DNA of 64,000 nt, from the NCBI GenBank assembly GCA_051201605.1, contig CP179201.1, positions 3,596,001 through 3,660,000 on the forward strand, read 5' to 3'. This document shows positions 8,465 through 16,143 of the stretch, piece after piece. Numbering within the stretch: position 1 is the first letter of the stretch; the number at the start of each line of letters is the position of its first letter. The notes below the pieces were generated by a model. That model did no database searches. It had not been told where the DNA came from and saw only the letters and a program-made list of their open reading frames with translations. This DNA comes from CABZJG01 sp902512685. Lineage in GTDB: Bacteria; Pseudomonadota; Alphaproteobacteria; Rhodobacterales; Rhodobacteraceae. Position numbers and translations under genes: made by a program.

Positions 8465-9643
8465 CTACTTGAAAAGACAGTCGCGCAGGCGAATTAGCCC
8501 TTGCTCTGCTTCATTTTTTGGGGCCACCAATGCGGCCCGTACATATTTTTTGCCGGGGTTTTCACCCTCAACATCTCTTGATAGATATGCACCCGGCAGA
8601 ACCCGAACTCCGGTGTCTTGCCAAAGTTTTAATGCGGCTGCTTCGCCGTCATCCACTTCAATCCAAAGAAAAAAACCTGCCTCGGGGGAATTATATCCCG
8701 ACACTCCGGCAAAAATTTCATCCGCCATTTGAAATTTTTCAGCATAAAGCGCGCGGTTTTCGATCACATGCGCCTCATCGGCCCAAACCTTTGTTGCTGC
8801 ACGCTGCAACGGCAATGGCAGCGGCGCACCCGAATAGGTCCGCAGTTGTTTTAACTGCGCAATGCTGCGCGGCCCGCCAGAGGCAAACCCCGATCTAAGC
8901 CCCGCAAGGTTCGAGCGTTTTGACAGGGAATGAAACACCACAACCCGCTCTGGATCAGCGCCAAACTCTGCCGCCATCTGCAGCCCACCAACCGGCGGCG
9001 TATCCCGATATATTTCACTGTAGCATTCATCTGCAAAAATTTGAAAATCATGCTTTTCGGCCAAACCAAGCAAATCCTGCCAATAGGCGCGGCTGGCCAC
9101 TGCGCCTTGCGGGTTTGAGGGCGAGCAGAGATAGGCAATGGCTGTGCGCTCCAACACCTCAGGCGGCAGGGCGGTATAATCAGGCAAAAATCCACTTTCT
9201 GCGGTGGCCGGTACAAAAACCGGCTCTGCGCCAATTGAAAGCGCAGCAACCATATAGACCTGATAAAACGGATTGGGGATTAAAATCACCGGCGGTTTGC
9301 CACCCATCGTTTCGGGGCAAAGCGCCATCGCGGCGTTATAAAGCCCCTCTCGGGTGCCGTTGAGTGCCACGATCTGCTCAGCGGCGTTTACCGCGGCACC
9401 GTAACGCGTTTGCAGCCATGTGGCGATCGACTGCAGTAACTCGGGGCTGCCCTCGTTCGGCGGGTATCTGTTAAACTCGGCCGAGTGCTCAGCAATTACA
9501 TCGGCCACCCACGCCGGAAAGGCATGCTTTGGCTCGCCGATGGTCATATGCAAAACATCACCACCCGGCGCATGCTGATCAAGCAAAGTGCGCAGACGCG
9601 GAAACGCATAAGCCGGTAGGTTCGAAAACCGCTCAGGAAACAT
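8465..9643 (-). CDS. Class I/II aminotransferase, probably N-succinyldiaminopimelate type
   Basis: A 392-residue fold-type I PLP enzyme. The Schiff-base lysine lies in HSLSKRSNLAGLRSGF. The phosphate and substrate loops are recognisable in MTIGEPKHAFP, NRYPPNEGSPEL, YLCSPSNPQG and FADECYSEIY. The pattern is that of DapC-like enzymes (lysine and peptidoglycan precursor synthesis), which are often found beside ftsK in Rhodobacteraceae. The specificity is an inference, since other aspartate-aminotransferase subgroups look alike. Ten bases separate its stop from the ftsK start, so the two are probably cotranscribed. Confidence 0.85.
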   Translation of the reverse strand: MFPERFSNLPAYAFPRLRTLLDQHAPGGDVLHMTIGEPKHAFPAWVADVIAEHSAEFNRYPPNEGSPELLQSIATWLQTRYGAAVNAAEQIVALNGTREGLYNAAMALCPETMGGKPPVILIPNPFYQVYMVAALSIGAEPVFVPATAESGFLPDYTALPPEVLERTAIAYLCSPSNPQGAVASRAYWQDLLGLAEKHDFQIFADECYSEIYRDTPPVGGLQMAAEFGADPERVVVFHSLSKRSNLAGLRSGFASGGPRSIAQLKQLRTYSGAPLPLPLQRAATKVWADEAHVIENRALYAEKFQMADEIFAGVSGYNSPEAGFFLWIEVDDGEAAALKLWQDTGVRVLPGAYLSRDVEGENPGKKYVRAALVAPKNEAEQGLIRLRDCLFK

Positions 9644-9794
9644 TTTTTAGCCTCAAAGTTCGGGATCATAACGCCCCGATTGCTTTTAGAATAACCAAGC
9701 TAGGCTGCTACGTCTACAAAAACGCACCAAAAAAAGGGCTTTCTATAAGAAATTGTCGCAAAAATCCCATGAAATTCGATGATTTAGGGGGTTT

Positions 9795-11126
9795 TTAGTT
9801 TTTCAAAGCAGTCTCGGCCGCCGCGCTAAGCCGTAAAAGCCAGTTTTCTTCACCCGGACCAGCCATCAACATCAGACCGCAACTTGGCGTGCCAGTGGGC
9901 AATGTTACGGCACATAGCCCCATCAGATTACCGATCCGCGTATTGCGCAGGGCCAACAGGTTTTCAGTAACATAATAGGTTTCATCGCTCAAAAGCCGCT
10001 GTGCATCCGGCGGCAAAATGGGTGCAGTGGGACATAAAACAGCGTCATATCCGGCGGTTTTTTCAGTATAACTTTGCCGCAACGCGCCCAATTTATGCCA
10101 GGCCGCCACATAATCGGCCGCGGTAAATTCAGCGCCGCCGCGAAACCGTTTGAGAATTTCATCAAACATCAGATCCGGCTGGGTCTCGATCACATCTTTC
10201 CAAGTGCCATAAGCCTCTGAAGTATACAAAATCGGACTTAGCGGCAGTGCATCACTTACGGCCGGTATTTCAACATTTTCAATGATTGCACCAGCCTCAG
10301 CCAACCTCTCAAGTGCGGTTTCAAAACCAATGCGGGGGGCGTCACGCAAATCATCAAAGGCCGCGGTTCGCAAAACAGCCAGACGTTTTCCACGTAAATT
10401 ACAGGTTTGCATATCCAGTGCAGGGCGCTCATGCAACACGGCAAAGAGCAAAGCGGCATCTTCGACAGTTTTGCTCAGCGGGCCGATAGTATCAAAGGAT
10501 TCACACAGCGGCACAACCCCGTCCAGTGGCAAGCTGCCAGCGGTGGTTTTCAGCCCCACCAAATCATTCCAAGCCGCCGGTATCCGTACCGATCCACCCG
10601 TGTCCGATCCTATTGCCGCCGCCGCCAATCCAAATGCCACAGAAGCAGCAGCGCCCGAGGATGATCCCCCGGAAACGGCGCTTGGGTCATTTACGCAAGG
10701 CGGGCTTTCGGTCATTGGGTTCAACCCCAAACCGGAAAAGGCCAGTTCAGACATATGGGTTTTGCCGATGCACACCAATCCCATTGCGCTGGCATTACGC
10801 AACACTTTTGCGTCGCGCTCGGGGATGCGCCCACGCAGCAGTGCGCTGCCAGCTTCGGTGGCACGGCCTGCGGTGTCAAACAGGTCTTTCCAGCTGATCG
10901 GCACCCCATCCAAAGGCGACAGCCTTTGACCAGAGCGGGCCCGGGTCTGGGCAGCGCGCGCTTCGGCCAAGGCACGATCTGGCGTTAGCATGGTAAAAAT
11001 ACGGTGGCTTTGCGGATGGTCTTCGGCCGCATCCAAATAGGTTTGGGTTAGGGCAACCGGATCTAATTTGCCGTGCTGAATTGCCTGTCCCTGCTGCGCA
11101 GCTGTCAAATCAACTATAGAATTCAT
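9795..11126 (-). CDS. Amidase-signature family hydrolase
   Basis: A 443-residue serine amidase. The Ser-cisSer-Lys triad is visible: Lys80 in ISWKDLFD, the cis-serine in SGGSSSG (residues 152-158) and the nucleophile Ser179 in GSDTGGSVR. The family hydrolyses many amides, and the sequence does not reveal which. It lacks partner genes for GatB or GatC, so it is unlikely to be the tRNA amidotransferase subunit. AGGAG lies 9 bases before the ATG. It is divergent from the UbiH-type gene, with 83 bases between them. A 151-base gap to the aminotransferase gene downstream holds no recognisable feature. Confidence 0.9.
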   Translation of the reverse strand: MNSIVDLTAAQQGQAIQHGKLDPVALTQTYLDAAEDHPQSHRIFTMLTPDRALAEARAAQTRARSGQRLSPLDGVPISWKDLFDTAGRATEAGSALLRGRIPERDAKVLRNASAMGLVCIGKTHMSELAFSGLGLNPMTESPPCVNDPSAVSGGSSSGAAASVAFGLAAAAIGSDTGGSVRIPAAWNDLVGLKTTAGSLPLDGVVPLCESFDTIGPLSKTVEDAALLFAVLHERPALDMQTCNLRGKRLAVLRTAAFDDLRDAPRIGFETALERLAEAGAIIENVEIPAVSDALPLSPILYTSEAYGTWKDVIETQPDLMFDEILKRFRGGAEFTAADYVAAWHKLGALRQSYTEKTAGYDAVLCPTAPILPPDAQRLLSDETYYVTENLLALRNTRIGNLMGLCAVTLPTGTPSCGLMLMAGPGEENWLLRLSAAAETALKN

Positions 11127-11209
11127 CGCCCATACTCCTTGTGATTGCCGCAGAGGGTAGCGGCATCAAAGCACATGGACAATCCTACAGTTTGACCCAT
11201 AGTAGATTT

Positions 11210-12424
11210 ATGAACTACGACACAGATATTGTAATTGTTGGCGGCGGTTTAAATGGCGCTATGATGGGTTTGGCCTTGGCAGAGGCCGGTTTTAGTATCA
11301 CGATCATTGATTCCCTAACGTCAAAATCTCAGCAAGACCCTCAATTTGATGGGCGTTGTTATTCTTTGGCACTGGCTTCCATCCGCTTGATGCAAGCCTT
11401 GGGTCTATGGAAAGCGCTCGCCCCAAATGCACAGCCTATTTTAGAGATAAAGGCCGCCGATGGGCGGGCATATTCTAATCCATCCCCGTATTTTTTGCAT
11501 TTCGACCATCACGAAATAGAAGAAGGCCCCATGGGCCATATGGTGGAAGACCGCCATTTACGCCCGCTTTTGCAACAGCGTTTGCAAAGTGCAGCAAATA
11601 TCAGCTACCGTGCCGGCCTGTCAGTTTCTGAGATGGCAATAAGCGATACTCACGCCCAGCTGATACTTGATACTCAAGAGATCATCACCACCCGCTTGGT
11701 GATCGGTGCAGACGGCCGGCAAAGCCAGACCGCCCAGCGCGCCGGGATCAAACGCACCGGATGGCGGTATGGCCAAACCGCTTTGGTCTGCACCCTGATC
11801 CATGATACCCCCCATCAGGGCATTGCCTGCCAGTATTTCATGCCCCCCGGCCCGCTTGCCATTCTGCCACTAAAAGGCAACAGATCATCCATTGTATGGA
11901 CGGAAAGTGACGCCAATGCCGCCACCATCATGGCCATGGATGACAAGGATTATCTGGCGGTTTTGCAACCTCGCATCGGTGACTATCTGGGTAAGATAGA
12001 GTTGGCTGGCGCGCGCTATAGCTATCCTCTGGATTTGACCATAGCGCAAAATTATGTCGCGCCGCGGATGGCTTTGGTGGGCGATGCGGCCCATGGGGTC
12101 CATCCCATTGCCGGACAGGGGCTCAATTTGGGTTTGCGCGATATCGCCGCCCTGAGCGAGGTGCTCAGTGATGCCCGTCTGCGTGGTGAAGATTTTTCAT
12201 CTCTGGCCGTTTTACTGCGCTATCAGGAATGGCGCCGGTTTGATACAACCGCACTTGCCCTTGCAACAGATGCGGTTAACAAATTGTTTTCAAATGATAA
12301 TACTTTACTTCGGACGCTTCGGGATCTGGGCATGGGGGCGATTAACAGAATGCCTACACTGCGTCGTAGTTTTATTCGCGAAGCTGCGGGCCTTACTGGT
12401 GAGCTGCCGCGTTTAATGCAATAA
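11210..12424 (+). CDS. UbiH/UbiF/VisC-type FAD monooxygenase
   Basis: A 404-residue flavoprotein hydroxylase of the ubiquinone-biosynthesis family, which hydroxylates the aromatic ring of ubiquinone precursors. The N-terminal dinucleotide fold is VGGGLNGAMMGLALAEAG, the DG motif is VIGADGRQS, and the second FAD motif is GDAAHGVHPIAGQGLNLGLRD. I start at the ATG encoding MNYDTD because the FAD fold follows at once. A longer frame reaching 11141 would add 23 unrelated residues. No strong ribosome site is visible. Which ring position it hydroxylates cannot be assigned. It is convergent with the Trm112-like gene, 7 bases away. Confidence 0.88.
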   Translation: MNYDTDIVIVGGGLNGAMMGLALAEAGFSITIIDSLTSKSQQDPQFDGRCYSLALASIRLMQALGLWKALAPNAQPILEIKAADGRAYSNPSPYFLHFDHHEIEEGPMGHMVEDRHLRPLLQQRLQSAANISYRAGLSVSEMAISDTHAQLILDTQEIITTRLVIGADGRQSQTAQRAGIKRTGWRYGQTALVCTLIHDTPHQGIACQYFMPPGPLAILPLKGNRSSIVWTESDANAATIMAMDDKDYLAVLQPRIGDYLGKIELAGARYSYPLDLTIAQNYVAPRMALVGDAAHGVHPIAGQGLNLGLRDIAALSEVLSDARLRGEDFSSLAVLLRYQEWRRFDTTALALATDAVNKLFSNDNTLLRTLRDLGMGAINRMPTLRRSFIREAAGLTGELPRLMQ

Positions 12425-12431
12425 CATGTAG

Positions 12432-12623
12432 TTACTCATCAAGCATTCGGGCTTCGTCAATTAACATAATCGGGATACCATCGCGAATTGGAAACGCCAG
12501 TCCGGCAGCTTTCGATACCAACTCTTGGCGATCAGAATCATAGGTCAGCGGATTGTGCGTTTGTGGACAGACCAACGCTTCTAGCATCCGTCGTTCGGCT
12601 GTGTCAGAGGGTAGCGCGCTCAT
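12432..12623 (-). CDS. Trm112-like small protein
   Basis: A 63-residue protein of the Trm112/UPF0434 family. Eukaryotic and archaeal Trm112 activate methyltransferases, while the bacterial role is poorly defined. The conserved blocks are MLEALVCPQTHNPLTYD and AFPIRDGIPIMLIDEAR. Only one cysteine of the usual zinc set remains (VCPQT), as in many bacterial members. The start codon overlaps the stop of the LON-N gene (ATGA), so translation is coupled. It is the last gene of the xthA-cnoX-LON-N run. Confidence 0.9.
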   Translation of the reverse strand: MSALPSDTAERRMLEALVCPQTHNPLTYDSDRQELVSKAAGLAFPIRDGIPIMLIDEARMLDE

Positions 12624-13258
12624 TGAAGTCTTTCCTCAGATGATCCGGCACGCAGGCTGTATTCAATCAGCGTGACAAGTGTTTCGCGGCGGGTGACAAG
12701 CGAAGGCGCCTCAAGCAAAGCCTGCTTCTCTTCGGTGTTAAAATCAAGCAGCATCGACAGAGAATTAATCAGCAATTCATCATCCGCGTCACGCAGGGTT
12801 TCCCAATCGGTTGATAGCTCTCGTTGCTCAAAATACCGAGATAATAATTTGAAAAACTCATCGCGATTAAAATCAGGGTCTTTTTCTATAACAGAGCGAT
12901 CCCTGTCAAACCCGGTCCAGCTGGCTTCGAATTTACGGTAGGGGGTGAAGCCCATAATTTCTTTTCCCAAGCGATAACGGCTAATGCCTGTCAGTGTCAC
13001 CATATACCGGCCATCTTCGGTTTCAGAAAACTGCGTTAGCCGGCCGGCGCAACCGATGGATTGCATGCGCTCAGTTCCGTTTTGTTCACTGGTTTGGATC
13101 ATCCCGATCAACCGATCCGGGGTTTTGAGCACATCCTCGATCATCGCCAGATAGCGTGGCTCGAATATGTGCAATGGCAAGCGTGAGCGCGGCAGCAGCA
13201 AAGCCCCGGGTAAGGGGAATACTGGGATAACATCTGGCAAGTCAGTTTGATGTGTCAT
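12620..13258 (-). CDS. LON N-terminal (substrate-binding) domain protein
   Basis: A 212-residue protein made of the Lon substrate-binding domain without an ATPase or protease domain. The family start VIPVFPLPGALLLPRSRLPLHIFEPRY is clear, followed by the GCAGRLTQFSETEDGRY block. Its role in bacteria is unknown; substrate recognition for proteolysis is only an analogy. I chose ATG (MTHQTDLPD) over a TTG seven codons upstream. No good ribosome site is visible for either. It begins 27 bases after the end of cnoX and overlaps the Trm112-like gene, so the group is one operon. Confidence 0.9.
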   Translation of the reverse strand: MTHQTDLPDVIPVFPLPGALLLPRSRLPLHIFEPRYLAMIEDVLKTPDRLIGMIQTSEQNGTERMQSIGCAGRLTQFSETEDGRYMVTLTGISRYRLGKEIMGFTPYRKFEASWTGFDRDRSVIEKDPDFNRDEFFKLLSRYFEQRELSTDWETLRDADDELLINSLSMLLDFNTEEKQALLEAPSLVTRRETLVTLIEYSLRAGSSEERLQ

Positions 13259-13284
13259 AATCGAATGATAGCACCGCAACGCGT

Positions 13285-14199
13285 TCAGGCAAATATCATT
13301 GAGCTTAATTTACGTCTGCCGTTCAATACTATTGGGTCATTGGACTTTAAAGCATCAAAAATAGTGAACAATTGGGCCTTGGCGGCGCCGTCGTTCCACT
13401 CCTTGTCGCGGCCAAATAAATCCAACAATTCATCGACCGCCGCTTCGGCCTGACCACCAGCATAAAGTGCTTGGGCATAATCCAGTCGTGCTTGGTGATC
13501 ATTTGGATCAGCCTCTAGCGCCGCCTGTAAATCCCCCAGAGGGCCAGCGTTTTGGGCTTGTTTGGCAAGTTCAAGCTGGGCAAAGGCAGCCTCAAGTTCA
13601 GGGGTTTCTGCAATTTCGGCCGGCGCCCCGTTTAAGGTGGCCTCAGCTACGTCCAGATTGTCCAGTGCTATGAGCGCACGCACCAACCCGCCATAAGCGC
13701 CCGCATGGGCAGGTTCTTCGCCAAGGATAGCCTGAAAGGTTTGTGCGGCATCCTCGGCTTGACCATCGGTTAGCATTTCCTCGGCCGCTTCAACCGCATC
13801 GTCCAATCCGCCGTCCGCAGCACCGCCGCCAGCGGCAACAACACGGTCGACAAAGGCTTTAATTTCGGATTCGGGCACCGCGCCCTGAAAGCCATCAATT
13901 GGCTGTCCCTGCCAAAAGGCATAAACCGTTGGAATGGACTGCACCCGCAATTGGCCTGCGATGCCCTGATTTTCATCCACATTCACCTTGGCCATTTTCA
14001 CCGCGCCCTTTGCAGCGATCACAGCCTTTTCCAATTGCGGGCCCAAAGTCTTGCAGGGGCCGCACCATGGGGCCCAGAAATCAACAATGACCGGAATGGT
14101 TTGGCTCGCCTCGACAACATCGGCCATAAAGCTGGCCTCTGTTACGTCATTAACAAGTCCGTCTGCAGAGGGAGCAGGAGTTTGGCCCAATTCGATCAT
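13285..14199 (-). CDS. cnoX: CnoX-like thioredoxin/TPR co-chaperone
   Basis: A 304-residue protein with an N-terminal thioredoxin domain and C-terminal TPR-like helices, the layout of CnoX (YbbN). In E. coli CnoX holds proteins damaged by hypochlorous acid and passes them to GroEL. The active site is WAPWCGPCK (about residues 42-50), so unlike the E. coli protein it keeps both redox cysteines and may also be an oxidoreductase. The ATG is preceded by GAGGAAA. An open frame continues 107 codons upstream, but that part lies antisense-like over xthA and is not expected to be translated. It sits between xthA and the LON-N gene. Confidence 0.92.
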   Translation of the reverse strand: MIELGQTPAPSADGLVNDVTEASFMADVVEASQTIPVIVDFWAPWCGPCKTLGPQLEKAVIAAKGAVKMAKVNVDENQGIAGQLRVQSIPTVYAFWQGQPIDGFQGAVPESEIKAFVDRVVAAGGGAADGGLDDAVEAAEEMLTDGQAEDAAQTFQAILGEEPAHAGAYGGLVRALIALDNLDVAEATLNGAPAEIAETPELEAAFAQLELAKQAQNAGPLGDLQAALEADPNDHQARLDYAQALYAGGQAEAAVDELLDLFGRDKEWNDGAAKAQLFTIFDALKSNDPIVLNGRRKLSSMIFA

Positions 14200-14254
14200 G
14201 ATTTTTCCTCGCGAGTCATTAGCTAATGCATATATGGCGTGTCTGCGGTGAAAT

Positions 14255-15049
14255 TCAAAGGTCAAAACTGGCAAAAACCGGTGCATGATCGCTTGGCTGT
14301 TCCCACCCGCGCACATCACGCAGAACACGCGAGGAATGCGCGGCCGCAGAAATATCATCCGTTGCCCAGATATGATCAAGCCGCCGGCCTTTGTCGGCGC
14401 TGTCCCAGTCACGGGCACGGTACGACCACCAGCTATATAGCCGCCCGTCCGGAATGTCCTGCCGGGTGATATCAACCCACCTGCCCGCCGCTTGTGTTTC
14501 GGCCAAATGGTCAACTTCAACCGGCGTGTGGCTCACCACTTTCAACAGCTTTTTGTGATCCCAGACATCATCTTCGCGCGGTGCAATGTTCAAATCGCCC
14601 ACAAGAATGGATTTTTGGGGGGCTTCAGCACGAAACCAGTCGCGCATTCCGGTCAGGTAGTCGAGTTTCTGGCCAAACTTTTCGTTGACTTCCCGGTCGG
14701 CCACATCGCCGCCTGCGGGTACATAGAAATTGTGGACGGTTACGCCGTTTTCCAGCTGTCCAGCGATATGGCGGGCATGTCCGAGGGCGGCAAAATCCTG
14801 CGATCCGGCCTCGGTGATGGGCAGCCGCGACAGGATCGCAACGCCATTATAGCCCTTTTGTCCGCGCGCCACCATGTAAGGATAGCCCGCTGCGGCAAAC
14901 ACCTCGGCCGGGATTTTGTCGACCGGAGATTTACATTCTTGCAGGCATAAAACATCAGGGCCTTCGTCGCGCAGAAGTTTAGTGACCAAAGCGGCGCGCA
15001 GCCGGACCGAGTTGATATTCCAAGTGGCAATGGTAAAGGGCAATGTCAT
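14255..15049 (-). CDS. xthA: Exodeoxyribonuclease III
   Basis: A 264-residue endonuclease/exonuclease/phosphatase-fold enzyme that cuts at abasic sites and degrades duplex DNA from 3' ends during base excision repair. The metal-binding glutamate is in CLQECK, the GDLNIAP aspartate-asparagine pair is present, and the catalytic histidine lies in SDHAPV at the C-terminus. Length is normal. It begins 60 bases after the VOC gene on the same strand and leads the xthA-cnoX-LON-N-Trm112 group. This gene marks the left, undisturbed edge of the accessory island. Confidence 0.94.
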   Translation of the reverse strand: MTLPFTIATWNINSVRLRAALVTKLLRDEGPDVLCLQECKSPVDKIPAEVFAAAGYPYMVARGQKGYNGVAILSRLPITEAGSQDFAALGHARHIAGQLENGVTVHNFYVPAGGDVADREVNEKFGQKLDYLTGMRDWFRAEAPQKSILVGDLNIAPREDDVWDHKKLLKVVSHTPVEVDHLAETQAAGRWVDITRQDIPDGRLYSWWSYRARDWDSADKGRRLDHIWATDDISAAAHSSRVLRDVRGWEQPSDHAPVFASFDL

Positions 15050-15109
15050 TTTTCCTTATAACGGTGAATGCCCGCCATTATCATAAAAATATATTAGAGT
15101 GTAGGGCGC

Positions 15110-15502
15110 TTAGTGCCCATCACCATAACTAATCACTTCAAATTCGACCCAGGCATCATCGTAAAAATAAAAACGCCGCCCGGGTTCGTAATCGGCGTGC
15201 GATACGGGCGTAAAGCCGGCGCTTTTGACCTTTTCTTCGGTTTCATCGAGATTAGTCACCAAAACGCCAATATGGTTAATCTGGCCAACCATTGCATAAT
15301 CTTTCCGCCACGGTTGCAATTTTTTTGACGGGCAGTGCAACGCCAAATAGTGATGTTCTCCGCCCATATGGATGGTGCGCCCACCTTCTCCTCCATCACT
15401 CTGCCAGCGGATTTTCCAACCAAATACATCGGCCATCCATGCTGCTGTCTTCAAAGGATCAGGGGCGCAATAATTTACATGTTTTAAAGTTGCGTGTGAA
15501 AT
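15110..15502 (-). CDS. VOC-family (glyoxalase-like) protein with ATT at the start position
   Basis: A 130-residue vicinal-oxygen-chelate protein with paired beta-alpha-beta-beta-beta modules: the first begins HATLKHVNYC, the second INHIGVLVTNLDE, and it ends FYDDAWVEFEVISYGD with a probable metal-binding glutamate. Its substrate is unknown. The upstream frame is closed by TAA, and the ribosome site AGAGGAGAG is followed six bases later by ATT rather than ATG, GTG or TTG. In the truncated copy at 20130 the same codon is TTG, which points to a start-codon mutation here. A TTG 16 codons in would remove the first strand. The gene may be poorly translated or silent. It lies inside the left direct repeat, with its 3' part outside. 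Confidence 0.75.
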   Translation of the reverse strand: MSHATLKHVNYCAPDPLKTAAWMADVFGWKIRWQSDGGEGGRTIHMGGEHHYLALHCPSKKLQPWRKDYAMVGQINHIGVLVTNLDETEEKVKSAGFTPVSHADYEPGRRFYFYDDAWVEFEVISYGDGH

Positions 15503-15762
15503 ATCGATCTCTCCTCTTTAAATTGATCGACCTGTGTCGTAAAAGTTCAAGTTAGCTTTAAGTCAACAGCTTATTTGAGGATATCTATGAAAGAAATTTC
15601 CATAGGATACTTGCCCCGGCAGACTGGGGTGGCGACCTCTGCCCTGTGCTACTATGACGCCCTAGGGTTGAATACCCCAAATCGAAATGCGGGTGGGCAG
15701 CGGCGGTATCCCCGCTCAGATATCCGGCGAATTTCATTTATTATAGCAACCCAGAGGTTTGG
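15393..15762 (+). repeat. Left direct repeat: 5' parts of VOC and soxR genes
   Basis: This stretch, holding the 5' third of the VOC gene, the 84-base divergent intergenic region and the first 58 or so codons of soxR, recurs in the same orientation at 20021-20389. The offset is a constant 4628 bases up to the soxR start and 4627 after one deletion. The copies are clearly related but diverged. They bracket the accessory island. Confidence 0.9.
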
Positions 15763-15796
15763 AAGCCAAACCCGAGATAAGCTTCGAGTTAGCTAA
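15587..15796 (+). pseudogene. soxR: Truncated soxR (MerR family), left copy
   Basis: The first 58 or so codons encode the winged-helix N-terminus of SoxR (MKEISIGYLPRQTGVATSAL, then GGQRRYPRSDIRRI). The frame then passes at about base 15762 into unrelated inverted-repeat DNA and stops ten codons later. The dimerisation helix and the [2Fe-2S] cysteines are absent, so redox sensing is impossible. One helix-turn-helix residue also differs: the family has ALRYY, here ALCYY. GAGGA lies 6 bases before the ATG, so a short peptide could still be made. The C-terminal half survives in the right copy at 20.2 kb. Confidence 0.88.
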
Positions 15797-16050
15797 CCGT
15801 TGTTGTGATCCTTAAAGGCTCAATTTGCTATAGAAATAAATAGGCACTTAACCCTTTAACGGTCTAATTCCCCCAAAACTTCAGTATCTGGCCGACAGAA
15901 ATATTCTAAAGCCAAGCCCATAAGGGCCTCTGATCCCTAACCTGAGGAAAGATGGGTTGTGTCCACGGAGTGTAAACAGAAGCAATGGGGGCGCCGCAGT
16001 AGTTCTCTAGCAGGAAGAGGTGTTGGTGGGTGGGCTTACGCTTATTGCCT
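15758..16050 (+). repeat. Left arm of about 300-bp inverted repeat
   Basis: Read on the plus strand, this segment matches the reverse complement of 18089-18195 joined to 19399-19597. A 26-base identical run includes CCGTTGTTGTGATCCTTAAA, and a 24-base identical run includes CAGGAAGAGGTGTTGGTGGG. Between them similarity is continuous with scattered changes. The arm starts where soxR homology ends and stops about 93 bases before the TPR-sulfotransferase gene. It does not resemble an insertion sequence I know, and no intact gene lies in it. Bases 16051-16143 are AT-rich with no recognisable site. Confidence 0.88.
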
Positions 16051-16143
16051 TTTTATTTCCACTATAGTTAAATATGGCAAATAAAGGCGTAACAGTATCC
16101 ACAGGCATATAAAAATTTGTCTCCAAATTTGAAAAATTAATTA

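Noticed and set aside
14200..14520. N-terminal extension of the cnoX frame
   Set aside because: The frame stays open, but it overlaps xthA, and a clear GAGGAAA ribosome site marks the start at 14199.
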